From contig CAJUNN010000012.1 in assembly GCA_910587955.1 (NCBI GenBank), positions 1 through 59,983 of the forward strand: 59,983 nucleotides of DNA, read 5' to 3'. The stretch is from an uncultured Lachnospiraceae bacterium (GTDB lineage: Bacteria > Bacillota > Clostridia > Lachnospirales > Lachnospiraceae). How positions within the stretch are numbered: the stretch's first letter is position 1; each line of letters starts with the position of its first letter. The translations under genes and the position numbers were made by a program. Below, in pieces: positions 1 through 7,943 of this stretch. The notes beneath the pieces were generated by a model. That model saw only the letters and a program-made list of their open reading frames with translations, was not told where the DNA came from and did not search any database.

Positions 1-52
1 AGTGGGTTTCATAACCCCATCGGTGCCTTTCGCAGAAAGGTGGATTATAAAA

Positions 53-295
53 ATGAAAACATTTCAAACACTGGCACAGGTTGTTGAGTATATCAAAGAG
101 GGAGAAGATGTAAAAAATTACCGTTGGAATAACGCGGCGGGAGATTGGGACATTGATGATATTCTCTGTAATGCTGCTATGTATGACGAAAATTACTCTA
201 GTTACACAGTAGATATTATAACTTATGATATTTATGATGAAAATTACATGGATGGAGAAATTCTATTTTCCAGAATCGAGGACAAAATTGATTAA
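53..295 (+). CDS. Small acidic hypothetical protein
   Basis: This encodes about 80 residues rich in Asp, Glu and Tyr, with no domain I recognise. I start it at the ATG at 53 because an AGAAAGG-like ribosome site lies 12 nt upstream; an in-frame GTG at position 2 is possible but sits on the window edge. Its end overlaps the start of the next gene in another frame, which suggests coupled translation with the HTH gene that follows. Low GC and tight packing fit the accessory element. Function is unknown. Confidence 0.55.
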   Translation: MKTFQTLAQVVEYIKEGEDVKNYRWNNAAGDWDIDDILCNAAMYDENYSSYTVDIITYDIYDENYMDGEILFSRIEDKID

Positions 296-473
296 AGATT
301 TTCGGAAAAAATTAGGATTTACACAGAAAGAATTTTCGGCGCTGTTTGATCCTCCAATTCCCATTAATACTATAAAAAAATGGGATTCGGGACAAAAGAA
401 TCCTCCTGCCTGGGTAGAAGGTTTAATCATTGAAAAACTTCTAAGTATACAAAAAGACAGGGAAAGCAAATAA
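225..473 (+). CDS. Small XRE-like helix-turn-helix protein
   Basis: This is a short DNA-binding protein of about 80 residues. From about residue 25 it reads as a Cro/C1-type helix-turn-helix: a LRKKLGFTQKEFSALF-like helix pair, then a recognition helix around INTIKKWDSGQ and a trailing NPPAWV segment. That pattern is common in small Clostridia regulators. The true start is uncertain: ATGs at 225, 234 and 237 are all in frame and none has a strong ribosome site, so translation may be coupled to the upstream gene. The next gene starts two bases after its stop, which suggests one operon. The target is unknown. Confidence 0.6.
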   Translation: MIFMMKITWMEKFYFPESRTKLIKDFRKKLGFTQKEFSALFDPPIPINTIKKWDSGQKNPPAWVEGLIIEKLLSIQKDRESK

Positions 474-474
474 T

Positions 475-1020
475 ATGAAGAATCTTTCTCAAGCTACTGA
501 TATATTATTACATGCAACAGACCTAGAAATTTCTATGCTGGCTAAGTGTCAGCAAAAAGTGGCCCTTCTTTATAGAGAAGGGTATACGCTAAAGGAAATT
601 ACAAAAATGCTAAAAAGAACTTCTACTTATGGAACTCAAGTTGCGATACAAGCTGCTGGAGCTATCATCCGTATTAGAAGAGGAAATTTATCTAGTTATA
701 ATGCAAGAAAAAAAAGAGACAGAAATGAACATTTTATCGATTATTCGAAGTATAGGGAATGCGATCTAAGTGTACTATCAAACACAGAAAAGGCTGTTCT
801 GGAGATAAAGATTTCTAATCCTAGTATTCCAACATTAGAAATTTCCCATATTTTAGGCATTAGTTATTCTTCAGTTAGAATGTCTCTTAGCAATTCCATA
901 AAAAAACTAGATGGAAGATTTGACGATACAAAAGATTACCGTAAAAAATACAGAGAAGAGCATAAGGAACATTATCGAGAATATAATAAAAAATATAGAA
1001 AAGAACATAAGAAAACATAA
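475..1020 (+). CDS. Sigma-region-4-like HTH protein with charged tail
   Basis: This is a 181-residue protein, probably a transcriptional regulator. The middle (about 95-145) has the spacing of a sigma-70 region 4 or LuxR-type HTH: LSNTEKAVLEIKI, then TLEISHILGISYSSVRMSL. An N-terminal segment (about 25-60) also looks like an HTH. The last 35 residues are a Lys/Glu/Tyr/His-rich tail with a repeating KYREEHKE / KKYRKEHKK pattern, likely helical and nucleic-acid binding. It is the last gene of a three-gene run and ends immediately before a strong terminator. Family assignment is by motif shape only. Confidence 0.55.
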   Translation: MKNLSQATDILLHATDLEISMLAKCQQKVALLYREGYTLKEITKMLKRTSTYGTQVAIQAAGAIIRIRRGNLSSYNARKKRDRNEHFIDYSKYRECDLSVLSNTEKAVLEIKISNPSIPTLEISHILGISYSSVRMSLSNSIKKLDGRFDDTKDYRKKYREEHKEHYREYNKKYRKEHKKT

Positions 1021-1074
1021 AAATGGGACTGTTGCAATAATGTTTAGAAAATCATTGCAACAGTCCCATTTTTT
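1021..1074. terminator. Bidirectional intrinsic terminator
   Basis: An 18-bp perfect inverted repeat (1021-1038 and 1054-1071) with a 15-nt loop has A-runs on one side and T-runs on the other. It lies between the regulator gene ending at 1020 and the convergent Uma2 gene ending at 1084, so it can end both transcripts. Confidence 0.9.
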
Positions 1075-1083
1075 AGATTTCCA

Positions 1084-1650
1084 CTACATGTGTACTTCTT
1101 CTAAACCTTCAAAAATCTCTCCCAGCATCATCTTAATGTGAGGAAACTCCCTTAAGCATATCTCAGTTTCTGCATTATAATCGGGCTCTTCCACCTTGTC
1201 TTGCAACATATAACTTTGCTCCAAAATATACGTTCCATTTTCAAGATAATAAATCTCCAGGTTGCCATTTGGCGACACTATCCAGTATTCTCCAACGCCG
1301 GCCTTTTCATAAATATCCTTTTTTTCCAGCCTATCCCTCTTTGCAGTAGACGGGCTCAAGGTCTCTGCAACAAATTTAGGAACCCCGCTGTAACATCCGC
1401 CCTTTAAATGTTTCCTATCACAGATGACCATGACGTCTGGAACCACATAATCATCACTTTCTTCCGGATGGTATCTAAAATCCAAATTTTCCATAAAGGC
1501 AAGGCACAAGCTTTTTTTCAAGCCATTCCCTATGACCCTATAAATATTGCCATTGATAATTCCATGCTTATATCCTGGGGAAGGAGACATATTGTAAATA
1601 ACGCCATTTATCTTTTCTTGTCTCTTCCGTTCCTGCTCAGCCATACCCAT
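1084..1650 (-). CDS. Uma2 family (DUF820) PD-(D/E)XK nuclease-like protein
   Basis: This is a stand-alone protein of about 188 residues with the Uma2/DUF820 pattern. VPDVMVICD carries the first acidic active-site residue. It is followed by KFVAETLSPSTAKRD (the E of the usual VEILSPST motif is present), a Lys-rich segment KKDIYEKAGVGEYWIV, and a following strand. This is the restriction-endonuclease-like fold; the cellular role of these proteins is not established. I start at the ATG at 1650 because AAAGGA lies nine bases upstream; the longer GTG start at 1668 would contain that site. It stands alone, convergent with the upstream regulator operon. Confidence 0.8.
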   Translation of the reverse strand: MGMAEQERKRQEKINGVIYNMSPSPGYKHGIINGNIYRVIGNGLKKSLCLAFMENLDFRYHPEESDDYVVPDVMVICDRKHLKGGCYSGVPKFVAETLSPSTAKRDRLEKKDIYEKAGVGEYWIVSPNGNLEIYYLENGTYILEQSYMLQDKVEEPDYNAETEICLREFPHIKMMLGEIFEGLEEVHM

Positions 1651-1762
1651 ATCATTACATCCTTTCACAGCTAGAATCCTCTATCTTCTTTTCAAATTTA
1701 TTATACTTAAAAAGTATAGCAATCTCAATAACTTTTTAGTCTATCCCATGCCCCTATCCTCC

Positions 1763-1951
1763 TTATTCTGAATATGTCTCTTCCTCTACGCCAAGTACCC
1801 GATACATCCCGGGGAAGGATTTCCCCAAGTGCAGATACAGGCCGCCTACTTTCAGATTTGGCTCATACCGACACAGGAGCTTCTTTCTCTTTCCCCTGGT
1901 TCCATCTGGGTACTCTCTTACTACATGGTAGACATACATAATCCATGACAT
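1763..1951 (-). CDS. Small conserved protein of duplicated cassette, copy 1
   Basis: This 62-residue protein begins MSWIMYVYHVVREYPDG and contains GGLYLHLGKSFPGMYRVL. It has no domain I recognise. A near-identical protein is encoded at 10694-10885, and each copy follows the same HTH gene with a 31-nt overlap in a different reading frame. The conserved overlap argues that both ORFs are real and translationally coupled. The pair is typical of small accessory genes in Clostridia phages and integrated elements. Only the C-terminal ends of the two copies differ clearly. Confidence 0.6.
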   Translation of the reverse strand: MSWIMYVYHVVREYPDGTRGKRKKLLCRYEPNLKVGGLYLHLGKSFPGMYRVLGVEEETYSE

Positions 1952-2196
1952 GCCGCTCCCTCCTTTCCGACAGCTTGTCTCTTCTTGTAATAACCAAATT
2001 CACCTGATTCTTTTAATTTCCTCACCTTCCGTAAAACTGCGTTCTGTGTCCGGCCAAGCGCCAGCGCAATCTCCCTAGATGATATAACCCCATACCAATC
2101 ACACATATAGGTCAATTCGCCTGTTGTATATCCCTGGTAATGCCTTCCACAAAATTCCTTGTGGTATCCCATCCGATTTGCTGACATAGCTTTCAT
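1921..2196 (-). CDS. HTH DNA-binding protein of duplicated cassette, copy 1
   Basis: This is a 91-residue protein. The centre (about 20-65) reads YTTGELTYMCDWYGV, then SSREIALALGRTQNAVLRKV, a clear helix-turn-helix like those of SANT or sigma-region-4-type phage regulators. The tail is basic (YYKKRQAVGKEG). From about residue 19 it is nearly identical to the protein at 10855-11130; the first 18 residues differ, so the duplication covers only part of the 5' end. It probably regulates element genes; its target is unknown. An AAGGGAAGGAA stretch precedes the ATG. Confidence 0.65.
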   Translation of the reverse strand: MKAMSANRMGYHKEFCGRHYQGYTTGELTYMCDWYGVISSREIALALGRTQNAVLRKVRKLKESGEFGYYKKRQAVGKEGAACHGLCMSTM

Positions 2197-2240
2197 TTCC
2201 TTCCCTTTTCCTTAAATCTTCCGCTTTTCCCCTAGTCTGC

Positions 2241-2393
2241 CTATTTGAAAATCTCGATAAACTCGTTATAATTCCCAGTCGGCAACTTGCAACCTCTTTT
2301 TACTGCACCCTCTGCGGTTATACAGTGATAGCAGAATTTTCCTGGCTCTATGCTAATATTGTAAGTATCTTGCAAGATACAAAATGACTTCAT
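2241..2393 (-). CDS. Small Cys-containing ORF overlapping the upstream small gene
   Basis: This 50-codon frame begins MKSFCILQDTYN and contains PGKFCYHCIT and KLPTGNYNEFIEIF. Its start lies inside the end of the ORF at 2353-2508 in the +1 frame, with no clear ribosome site of its own. It could be read by translational coupling, or the two frames could be one gene broken by a frameshift. Composition looks coding. No family is recognised. Confidence 0.4.
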   Translation of the reverse strand: MKSFCILQDTYNISIEPGKFCYHCITAEGAVKRGCKLPTGNYNEFIEIFK

Positions 2394-2508
2394 ACGTTGT
2401 ATTGTCAGCGTTCAGACTGCCGATTGTTCCGACAACAATGCTATTTCCTGTTTCTGCTACCTTTGTAAATCTTCCCACCGTCATTTTCTGTAATTCTGTA
2501 TGTGTCAT
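2353..2508 (-). CDS. Small hypothetical protein (51 aa)
   Basis: A short frame (MTHTELQKMTVGRFTKVA...) is preceded by a strong GAGGTGG ribosome site five bases before the ATG, which is the main reason to accept it. It contains GNSIVVGTIGSLNADNTTYEV and no known domain. It lies in the run of small minus-strand genes of the accessory element, downstream of the 93-residue gene at 2630-2911. See the overlapping frame at 2241-2393 for a possible frameshift relationship. Confidence 0.5.
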   Translation of the reverse strand: MTHTELQKMTVGRFTKVAETGNSIVVGTIGSLNADNTTYEVILYLARYLQY

Positions 2509-2629
2509 ATTTTCCACCTCTTAACCTTTCTTTTTTATTTCGGTAAAAGCCTGCTGAGGAGTTGAACCTCCGTACACCGTTCAGACTAGTTATAAATCAT
2601 TTCCTGCATAGTTTGCTTGACGTTAGAAA

Positions 2630-2911
2630 TTATGCAGTATGTGGTTTTAGCCATACAGCGGTGTCAAAATCTATAAATCCGCCACCCTCCATAATGCTTT
2701 TGAGAGCTTTTTCTCCACCTGCTGGAATATATGGCGTTTCAGCTCCGGCAAACGCCAAATAGCCCTTTTGAGGATGCCAGAAACAGTACCCGGCCGGAAG
2801 ATAGTATCCCTTTTTGTCCTTACTTAAAAATTTTACATTCTCCGTTAACTTGACGATTTTTAAAGCGTTGTTGATAGCGATTGTCTCTTTGGTTCTTTTA
2901 AATTTTGTCAT
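2630..2911 (-). CDS. Small hypothetical protein (93 aa)
   Basis: This is a 93-residue, Lys-rich protein starting MTKFKRTKETIAINN, with a beta-rich centre (GYYLPAGYCFWHPQKGYLAF) and a C-terminal segment GGEKALKSIMEGGGFIDF. The start is supported by TAGGAGGAA eight bases upstream. I do not recognise a family. It heads the run of small minus-strand genes reaching to 1763, as is usual in phage or plasmid accessory blocks. Confidence 0.55.
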   Translation of the reverse strand: MTKFKRTKETIAINNALKIVKLTENVKFLSKDKKGYYLPAGYCFWHPQKGYLAFAGAETPYIPAGGEKALKSIMEGGGFIDFDTAVWLKPHTA

Positions 2912-3107
2912 TTTAAATTCCTCCTAAATTTCTGCCTGATATTTTATTTGCAAGTTACCTTTAAACATTTGATTTTGCTTATCGGCGTTCCCGGCTTTTC
3001 CGTACCGCCTTGTGGTTTTTCCAACTGGCTTTGGTTTCTTTAGGAAACTGGGTGCTGTTTTTTATTTTCCTTTTCTATTTTCACTTTCTTCCTCTTCGAA
3101 ATCTGGC

Positions 3108-3282
3108 TTCGTATGTCTTTGAGGTTTCCTGGTATGCTGGACAATATGAAGCCTCTCCTCCGCTTAACTGCAAGGGGCAAGCGCAGCGAGACGCCGTAGG
3201 GCAACCCTTGCAGTTAAGCGGAGGAGAGGCTATTGTCCAAAAGGCATGGCAGAAATCTCAAAGACATACGAAGACAGACGGA
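3108..3282. repeat. Long hairpin element 1 (variable stem, conserved loop)
   Basis: A perfect 26-bp inverted repeat (3151-3176 with 3205-3230) encloses a 28-nt loop, 3177-3204, that includes GCGAGACGCCGTAGGGCA. The stem continues outward as TGGACAATA/TATTGTCCA after a 4-nt bulge. It then extends imperfectly through TTCGTATGTCTTTGAG and its complement, giving about 175 nt in all. The loop and the CAAGGG/CCCTTG closing pairs recur at 6102-6222 and, more weakly, at 7944-8092, while the stems differ. It occupies the 590-base gap upstream of parA, where I see no gene. Confidence 0.85.
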
Positions 3283-3502
3283 GAAAGCCAAGATGTGGAA
3301 AAGAGAAAAGTTCCCCCCTGAAGGAGTTGGGCTAGGGGGGCAGGGGGGTATGGAATGGTACAAAAAAAGAGCAAAATTCTCTGATAAAAAAAGGTCTACG
3401 GTTGTCCAAATCCTGTGTTACAATTTTTTTATAAGAAAATTTCTATAAAAAAATTCTTAAAAGGTTAGGAAAACAAAATCCAAAAAGGAAAAGAGGAAAT
3501 CT

Positions 3503-4423
3503 ATGAAAAGTACAGAAAATCAAATTTTAAACCAGACTGTCTCCCCTGCTGTCACCGTGACACCTGCCAAGACCATCAGCATCCTAAACAATAAAGGCGG
3601 GGTCAGTAAAACCACGACGGCAAATATTTTGGCCTGTCTGCTGTCAACCCTAAATAAAAAAGTCCTTCTGGTTGATTGTGATGAATCCGGCAATCTTAGC
3701 ATGTCTTATCATCATTATGCGGAGGATCCCCTTTCCGTTCTGGATGGGATCGAAATCTCGGAAAAACCCAATATAGCGGAACTTTTCCGTTTCCGCTACC
3801 GCACAAAAGAAAAAGTAGAGAAAGTCATCTACCGTACCACCATTTCCGGCATAGATATAATTCCTTCCTCTAAGCGGCACAAACATACACCTAGCAACAT
3901 CCTTCAAAGCACCGGAAATAACAATGTGATTTTAAAAAAAGCTCTTCAAACTGTAAAAGACCAATATGATTTTATCCTGATCGATAACGCACCAGCAGAT
4001 AATATCCTGACTGTCAATAGCATGTTCGCTTCCGACTACATATTGATCCCTTTGCGTATTGAGAACTACAGCTATAAGGGTTTGTGCGAAACATTAAACA
4101 GCCTTAGTTACATCATCGAAGAGCACGAACTTCAAAACTTGACATTTTTAGGTGCTTTTTTTACCCAGGTAAATCCGCGGACAAACATTTTCAAAGAAAT
4201 GACCGGGCAATGCAAGACAAACTTTTCCTTGGCAGGTTTCCATGGAAAACTTTTCCACACATATATCCGGTCAGATACAAAAATTAACGAAATCAATGCC
4301 TCTTTTGATTCACTGCTGCATTATCCTGAATCTAATGCATTGATAGACTATGCAAATCTGCTTTTGGAAACTGGGCTTCTAGATCCCAAAAGCTCCCAGA
4401 TACTAAAGGAAGCCATTTCATAA
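3503..4423 (+). CDS. parA: ParA/Soj family partition ATPase
   Basis: This 306-residue protein is an ATPase of the ParA/MinD superfamily that moves plasmid or phage-plasmid DNA with a ParB partner. Residues about 27-45 hold the deviant Walker A, NNKGGVSKTTTA, with its signature lysine. LLVDCDESGN is the A' motif and FILIDNAPA is Walker B. The fold ends with the usual ILIPLRIENYSYKGL segment. Length is somewhat longer than simple Soj proteins because of a short N-terminal extension. The start is supported by AAAAGAGGAAA upstream. A ParB-like gene follows 22 bases downstream and a small HTH gene follows that, forming a partition operon. Confidence 0.9.
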   Translation: MKSTENQILNQTVSPAVTVTPAKTISILNNKGGVSKTTTANILACLLSTLNKKVLLVDCDESGNLSMSYHHYAEDPLSVLDGIEISEKPNIAELFRFRYRTKEKVEKVIYRTTISGIDIIPSSKRHKHTPSNILQSTGNNNVILKKALQTVKDQYDFILIDNAPADNILTVNSMFASDYILIPLRIENYSYKGLCETLNSLSYIIEEHELQNLTFLGAFFTQVNPRTNIFKEMTGQCKTNFSLAGFHGKLFHTYIRSDTKINEINASFDSLLHYPESNALIDYANLLLETGLLDPKSSQILKEAIS

Positions 4424-4445
4424 AAATAAATAGGAGGGAAAACAA

Positions 4446-5837
4446 ATGGCAAAACAAAAATTCAAACTTAATCTCTCAACCACCGCCGCTTCCTCATTGC
4501 CAGCAGCAACAGAAGAAACAACAAATGAATCAAAGGAACCTTCTTCTGCCGTTCCGCTTCTGCGCCCGGCAAAGCCCCAAGAAGAAGATCCTTTACGTCC
4601 CTTGGAACTAAAGTATATTTCTCGAAGAAAAATCAAATTCCACGAAAATAACGATTATCAACAAGATGATATTGAAATGCTGGCAGAATCTATCCTGAAT
4701 TACGGTTTGATACATCCTATGGAAGCCTACTACGATGGAGAAGAGGATGTCTACATTTTGGAATCCGGCGAACGCCGAACCCGGGCGATTGACCTTCTTT
4801 TGGATAGATACCTCCATGCAGATTGTGATGAAGAATCCATAGAATATAAGCTTTTTCTCAAAAACGTAAAAGGGTTTGCAAATGGGTATCCTCTTAACGT
4901 TGTGCGCCCTAACCTAACAGAAAGTGGAGACTTGACAGAACTTGAAAAAATCAACAGTCTTCTCCGCCTTGATGAAGCAAACCTCCAGGTTCGCGAAATC
5001 GATCCGCTTGCACGCGCAGTTTACTTGAAGCGTCAAAAAGAGCTGCTACAGAAAAGAAACGCGCTGCTCCCCCAATACCTTAGGATTAACATAAACCAAT
5101 CTTTAGCCAAAAATTCGGGTCTTACCGAGCGGACCGTAATGAAATACACCTCTATTGCAGAGAAATTAATCCCAGAACTCCAGGAAGCATTCCGAGAAAA
5201 AAGTATTACCTTAAATGAAGGCTCCAGTTACGCACAACTTACAGAAGAAGAACAAAGGTGCCTTTTAGAATTAATTAGAAGTGGCGAAAAAGTATCAAAA
5301 ACAGAAATTAAAGAATTAAAAATGCTGTTGCAGGAACGAGAAAAAGAAAAGGCCGCAAACCTAGAGCAGTTAAAAGCTCTCCAGAGACAGAAAAAGGAAG
5401 CCGAAGAAACACTGGCAAAAAAATTGCGGGAACACGAATCTGAAATGTCAAAGCTAAAAGCAGAAATTCAGGAAAAATTTGCTACAGATCAGAAAGTGGG
5501 GGATGCAGAAAGGGAAGCCTTAAAAAACATGATAAAGAATAAGGAAGAAGAACTCTCCCGGCTCCGAAAAGAAACTCAAAGTGAAAACGCCAGAACTGAG
5601 AAAGAAATTTCGGATTTAAAACGAAAATTGGCCGCCATAGAAGACAGGCCTCCTCTGGAAGAGAAAGAACAAAAACTCTTGAGAATGTCTGTTGCCTATG
5701 AAGCCACCCTTAAAAATCTGGAAAACAGTGTAATTGCTGCCTGCCAAGCTTTCAAAAAATATATAACATTAGCACCAGAAAAACGGGATGAACTTGAAAC
5801 TGCGTTTATTAAAGCAATCCAGGTTCAGAAACCATAA
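4446..5837 (+). CDS. parB: ParB-like partition protein with long coiled coil
   Basis: This is a 463-residue DNA-binding partner of ParA. After a low-complexity N-terminus, residues about 58-120 form the ParB/Srx fold (SRRKIKFHENNDYQQDDIE...), with the nucleotide-binding signature ILESGERRTRAI. Residues about 210-270 hold an HTH-like region (NQSLAKNSGLTERTVMKYTS). From about 275 to 420 the sequence is a continuous Glu/Lys/Leu coiled coil, much longer than in chromosomal Spo0J. A ribosome site (TAGGAGGGAAAAC) precedes the ATG. The long coiled coil suggests self-assembly or a cargo link; that is inference. Confidence 0.85.
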   Translation: MAKQKFKLNLSTTAASSLPAATEETTNESKEPSSAVPLLRPAKPQEEDPLRPLELKYISRRKIKFHENNDYQQDDIEMLAESILNYGLIHPMEAYYDGEEDVYILESGERRTRAIDLLLDRYLHADCDEESIEYKLFLKNVKGFANGYPLNVVRPNLTESGDLTELEKINSLLRLDEANLQVREIDPLARAVYLKRQKELLQKRNALLPQYLRININQSLAKNSGLTERTVMKYTSIAEKLIPELQEAFREKSITLNEGSSYAQLTEEEQRCLLELIRSGEKVSKTEIKELKMLLQEREKEKAANLEQLKALQRQKKEAEETLAKKLREHESEMSKLKAEIQEKFATDQKVGDAEREALKNMIKNKEEELSRLRKETQSENARTEKEISDLKRKLAAIEDRPPLEEKEQKLLRMSVAYEATLKNLENSVIAACQAFKKYITLAPEKRDELETAFIKAIQVQKP

Positions 5838-5849
5838 AGGAGAATACCA

Positions 5850-6098
5850 ATGGCAAAAAGGAAACTCCCGGAATCTGAAAAGCTCCAGTCCGAAATTATC
5901 TTTAAAAGAAATTTGCAGCGGCTCCGGCTAGAACAAGCTCCTCCAGTCAATATCACGGATACTGCTAAAAATTTAGAAATCAGTGTCGCATATTATCACG
6001 CATTGGAAGATAAAGACCGACACACCAATCCAACTTTTAAAATGCTGGAGAAAATAGCCTCATATTACAAAATTTCCGTATGGGAATTGTTCCTATAG
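5850..6098 (+). CDS. XRE-family HTH protein of the partition operon
   Basis: This 82-residue protein has a Cro/C1-type HTH. NITDTAKNLEISVAYYHALE forms the first two helices, and NPTFKMLEKIASYYKISVWEL matches the last helix and the tail seen in XRE regulators. It starts 12 bases after parB with AAAGGAGAATACC in front, so it is the third gene of the partition operon. It may auto-regulate parAB or act as a copy-number regulator; neither is shown by the sequence. Hairpin element 2 starts four bases after its stop. Confidence 0.75.
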   Translation: MAKRKLPESEKLQSEIIFKRNLQRLRLEQAPPVNITDTAKNLEISVAYYHALEDKDRHTNPTFKMLEKIASYYKISVWELFL

Positions 6099-6101
6099 GT
6101 C

Positions 6102-6222
6102 TTTCCCCTCACAAGATTTTAGCCGTCCCAGAGCAGAAAGCAAGGGCTGCCCTACGGCGTCTCGGCTACGCCTTGTCCCTTGCTTTCTGCTCTGGGGCAG
6201 CTGTACGATCACCAAGGGGAAA
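6102..6222. repeat. Long hairpin element 2 (variable stem, conserved loop)
   Basis: A perfect 20-bp inverted repeat (6127-6146 with 6177-6196) encloses a 30-nt loop. Read on the minus strand, the loop contains GGCGTAGCCGAGACGCCGTA followed by GGGCA, matching the loop of element 1 almost base for base. The stem is unrelated to that of element 1 apart from the CAAGGG/CCCTTG top. Outer arms extend imperfectly to TTTCCCC/GGGGAAA. It sits between the partition operon and the convergent HipA-like gene. Confidence 0.85.
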
Positions 6223-6329
6223 TGCCTAAGAGTGGCTGCGCCCCACTTTCCACAAAGGCACTGGAAAAGTGACAAATTTAAGGGTTGATTAAACGCTAAA
6301 AAAAGACTACAATAGAATATGAAAAACAG

Positions 6330-6363
6330 AAAGTTGGACAAAATGGCTATTTTGTCTAACTTT
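6330..6363. terminator. Bidirectional terminator between partition operon and HipA-like gene
   Basis: AAAGTTGGACAAAAT and its near-perfect complement (one G-T position) are separated by a 4-nt loop, with T-rich sequence after the right arm. It lies four bases before the stop of the minus-strand HipA-like gene and downstream of the plus-strand HTH gene, so it can serve both. Confidence 0.75.
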
Positions 6364-6366
6364 TAT

Positions 6367-7830
6367 TTATAGCTCCACAAAAAGCCCTTCCTCTATCTGC
6401 ATTAATACCTCCTGTTCTTTCAATTCTTCTCCCAACTGATAAATAGTATCCCGAAGCGTTTCACTGACAGAATCTAAGTCCCAATACATATCTCTAATTT
6501 CCCGTAACGTTATTTCACTCCCCACCCCCTGTAATACCTTTTTTAAATTTGACATCACTGTCTCGGTAGGCATAAACCCATTCTTCAATAGCTCCACTTC
6601 TAATTTTTTTGTCGTAACGGAATCACACATCTGGCTTCTTCCGTTCTCTTTCCTAATGAACTGGAAGTCTTCCTGCCTAAAACGAGCCGCATAATTATCT
6701 AACGATTTGATATTCTGATCTAAGCACTTACATATAGCTGAAATTCTCATTTCACTGTAGGGTCTCTTGTAATCATCAAACATTTCCCTAACCTGTTCCG
6801 GGAAGTCCTTTAAATCCCCTATGTCTATATCATCAAAAGACGAAATATACCTCAACTGCCTTTCATGCGTATCTGCAAATGGTTTTGCCATTCTCTCTTT
6901 CCCTGGTACAATCTCTTTATCCAATACATTATAAGACAAACTGCTCCCTGTATCAAAAATTGGCGCCGTCCCTTCAAACCGATAGGTTTCCACATTCCTG
7001 ATAAATCCAAAATTTCCAAAATGACGATCTGTATTTGACAGAATATAGTCTACTGCCAGCATTTTATTCAAAAATCCTTCTACATCTCCTATTTCAAAGC
7101 GCTTCGCACAGTGTAATAAATGACTATAGTTATCTACATTACTATCTTTATCCATACTTCGGAAAACATGTAATGCTGGTACGAACTCGGTATTTGGATT
7201 AATAAAATTGGGACATACTGAAAAAGGTTTTTGCTCCTGGTAAATAACTTCATAGGGAATATACTCACATCCATGAAGCCGCTCCATCAATTTTGTGGCA
7301 ATCACCTCATTGATTGGCTCCTGTAAGTACGGCATACTGCCGCCTTTAAACAAATACCTCTCTCCATCTATTATTTTCCATTTCTTCTGTAGCCAGCCAT
7401 CGCTGGTATTGTCTGGGGACATTAAAGTAAATGCAGCGTCTACCTTCTCACCACAAAGAAATTTCCCCATATCTTCTGAAAAATCATTCTCAAAAAAATT
7501 TATTTCAGACCAATTTAACTTTCCCTCCGGATTCATCCAATATTGGTCTGACAAAGACAAGCCATAACACTTCTCCATTAACTCTAAGGAACTTTCCATG
7601 TTCAGCCTTTCAAGCGCTTCCCTCAACCCAATCCGGCTGGCCGGAATAGAGCGGGAAGTCCACCATCTTCCTAGCTGCTCTCCATTCACTTCACCTTTAT
7701 GTGATCGAATGCAGACCGGAAGAGCTTCTGAATGATATACTTCTTGTATTTCCGCCAAAAATCCTTGGTATCCCAGCCGGCACTTTAATATTGGAACATT
7801 TTTATTCATCAAAACATAAAACTCTTCCAT
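6367..7830 (-). CDS. HipA-like serine/threonine kinase-fold protein
   Basis: This protein of about 487 residues has a HipA-type kinase core. Its catalytic loop is DYILSNTDRHFGNFGFIRN (Asp and Asn of the HRD-like motif), followed by APIFDTGSSL, the DFG-equivalent metal-binding segment. A glycine-rich KGG.MPYLQEPINEVIA region upstream fits the nucleotide-binding part. The N-terminal SIPASRIGLREALERLN segment is typical of the long HipA-like proteins of Firmicutes, not of classic HipA toxins. No HipB partner is adjacent, so a toxin-antitoxin role is unproven. I start at the ATG at 7830, with GAGAG nine bases upstream; a GTG at 7839 is the alternative. Confidence 0.7.
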   Translation of the reverse strand: MEEFYVLMNKNVPILKCRLGYQGFLAEIQEVYHSEALPVCIRSHKGEVNGEQLGRWWTSRSIPASRIGLREALERLNMESSLELMEKCYGLSLSDQYWMNPEGKLNWSEINFFENDFSEDMGKFLCGEKVDAAFTLMSPDNTSDGWLQKKWKIIDGERYLFKGGSMPYLQEPINEVIATKLMERLHGCEYIPYEVIYQEQKPFSVCPNFINPNTEFVPALHVFRSMDKDSNVDNYSHLLHCAKRFEIGDVEGFLNKMLAVDYILSNTDRHFGNFGFIRNVETYRFEGTAPIFDTGSSLSYNVLDKEIVPGKERMAKPFADTHERQLRYISSFDDIDIGDLKDFPEQVREMFDDYKRPYSEMRISAICKCLDQNIKSLDNYAARFRQEDFQFIRKENGRSQMCDSVTTKKLEVELLKNGFMPTETVMSNLKKVLQGVGSEITLREIRDMYWDLDSVSETLRDTIYQLGEELKEQEVLMQIEEGLFVEL

Positions 7831-7943
7831 GCTAATCACTCTCTTTACAAGATACTATTTCTTTAAAAACATTTTAATATATATTTTCTTATTTCACAAT
7901 CTTTATTTTCCTTATGGTGTCGGAAGCAGCCTTTAGGCTGCAC

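Noticed and set aside
6367..7830. Classical HipBA toxin-antitoxin pair
   Set aside because: No HipB-like antitoxin gene is adjacent on the same strand; the nearest HTH gene is convergent and belongs to the partition operon.
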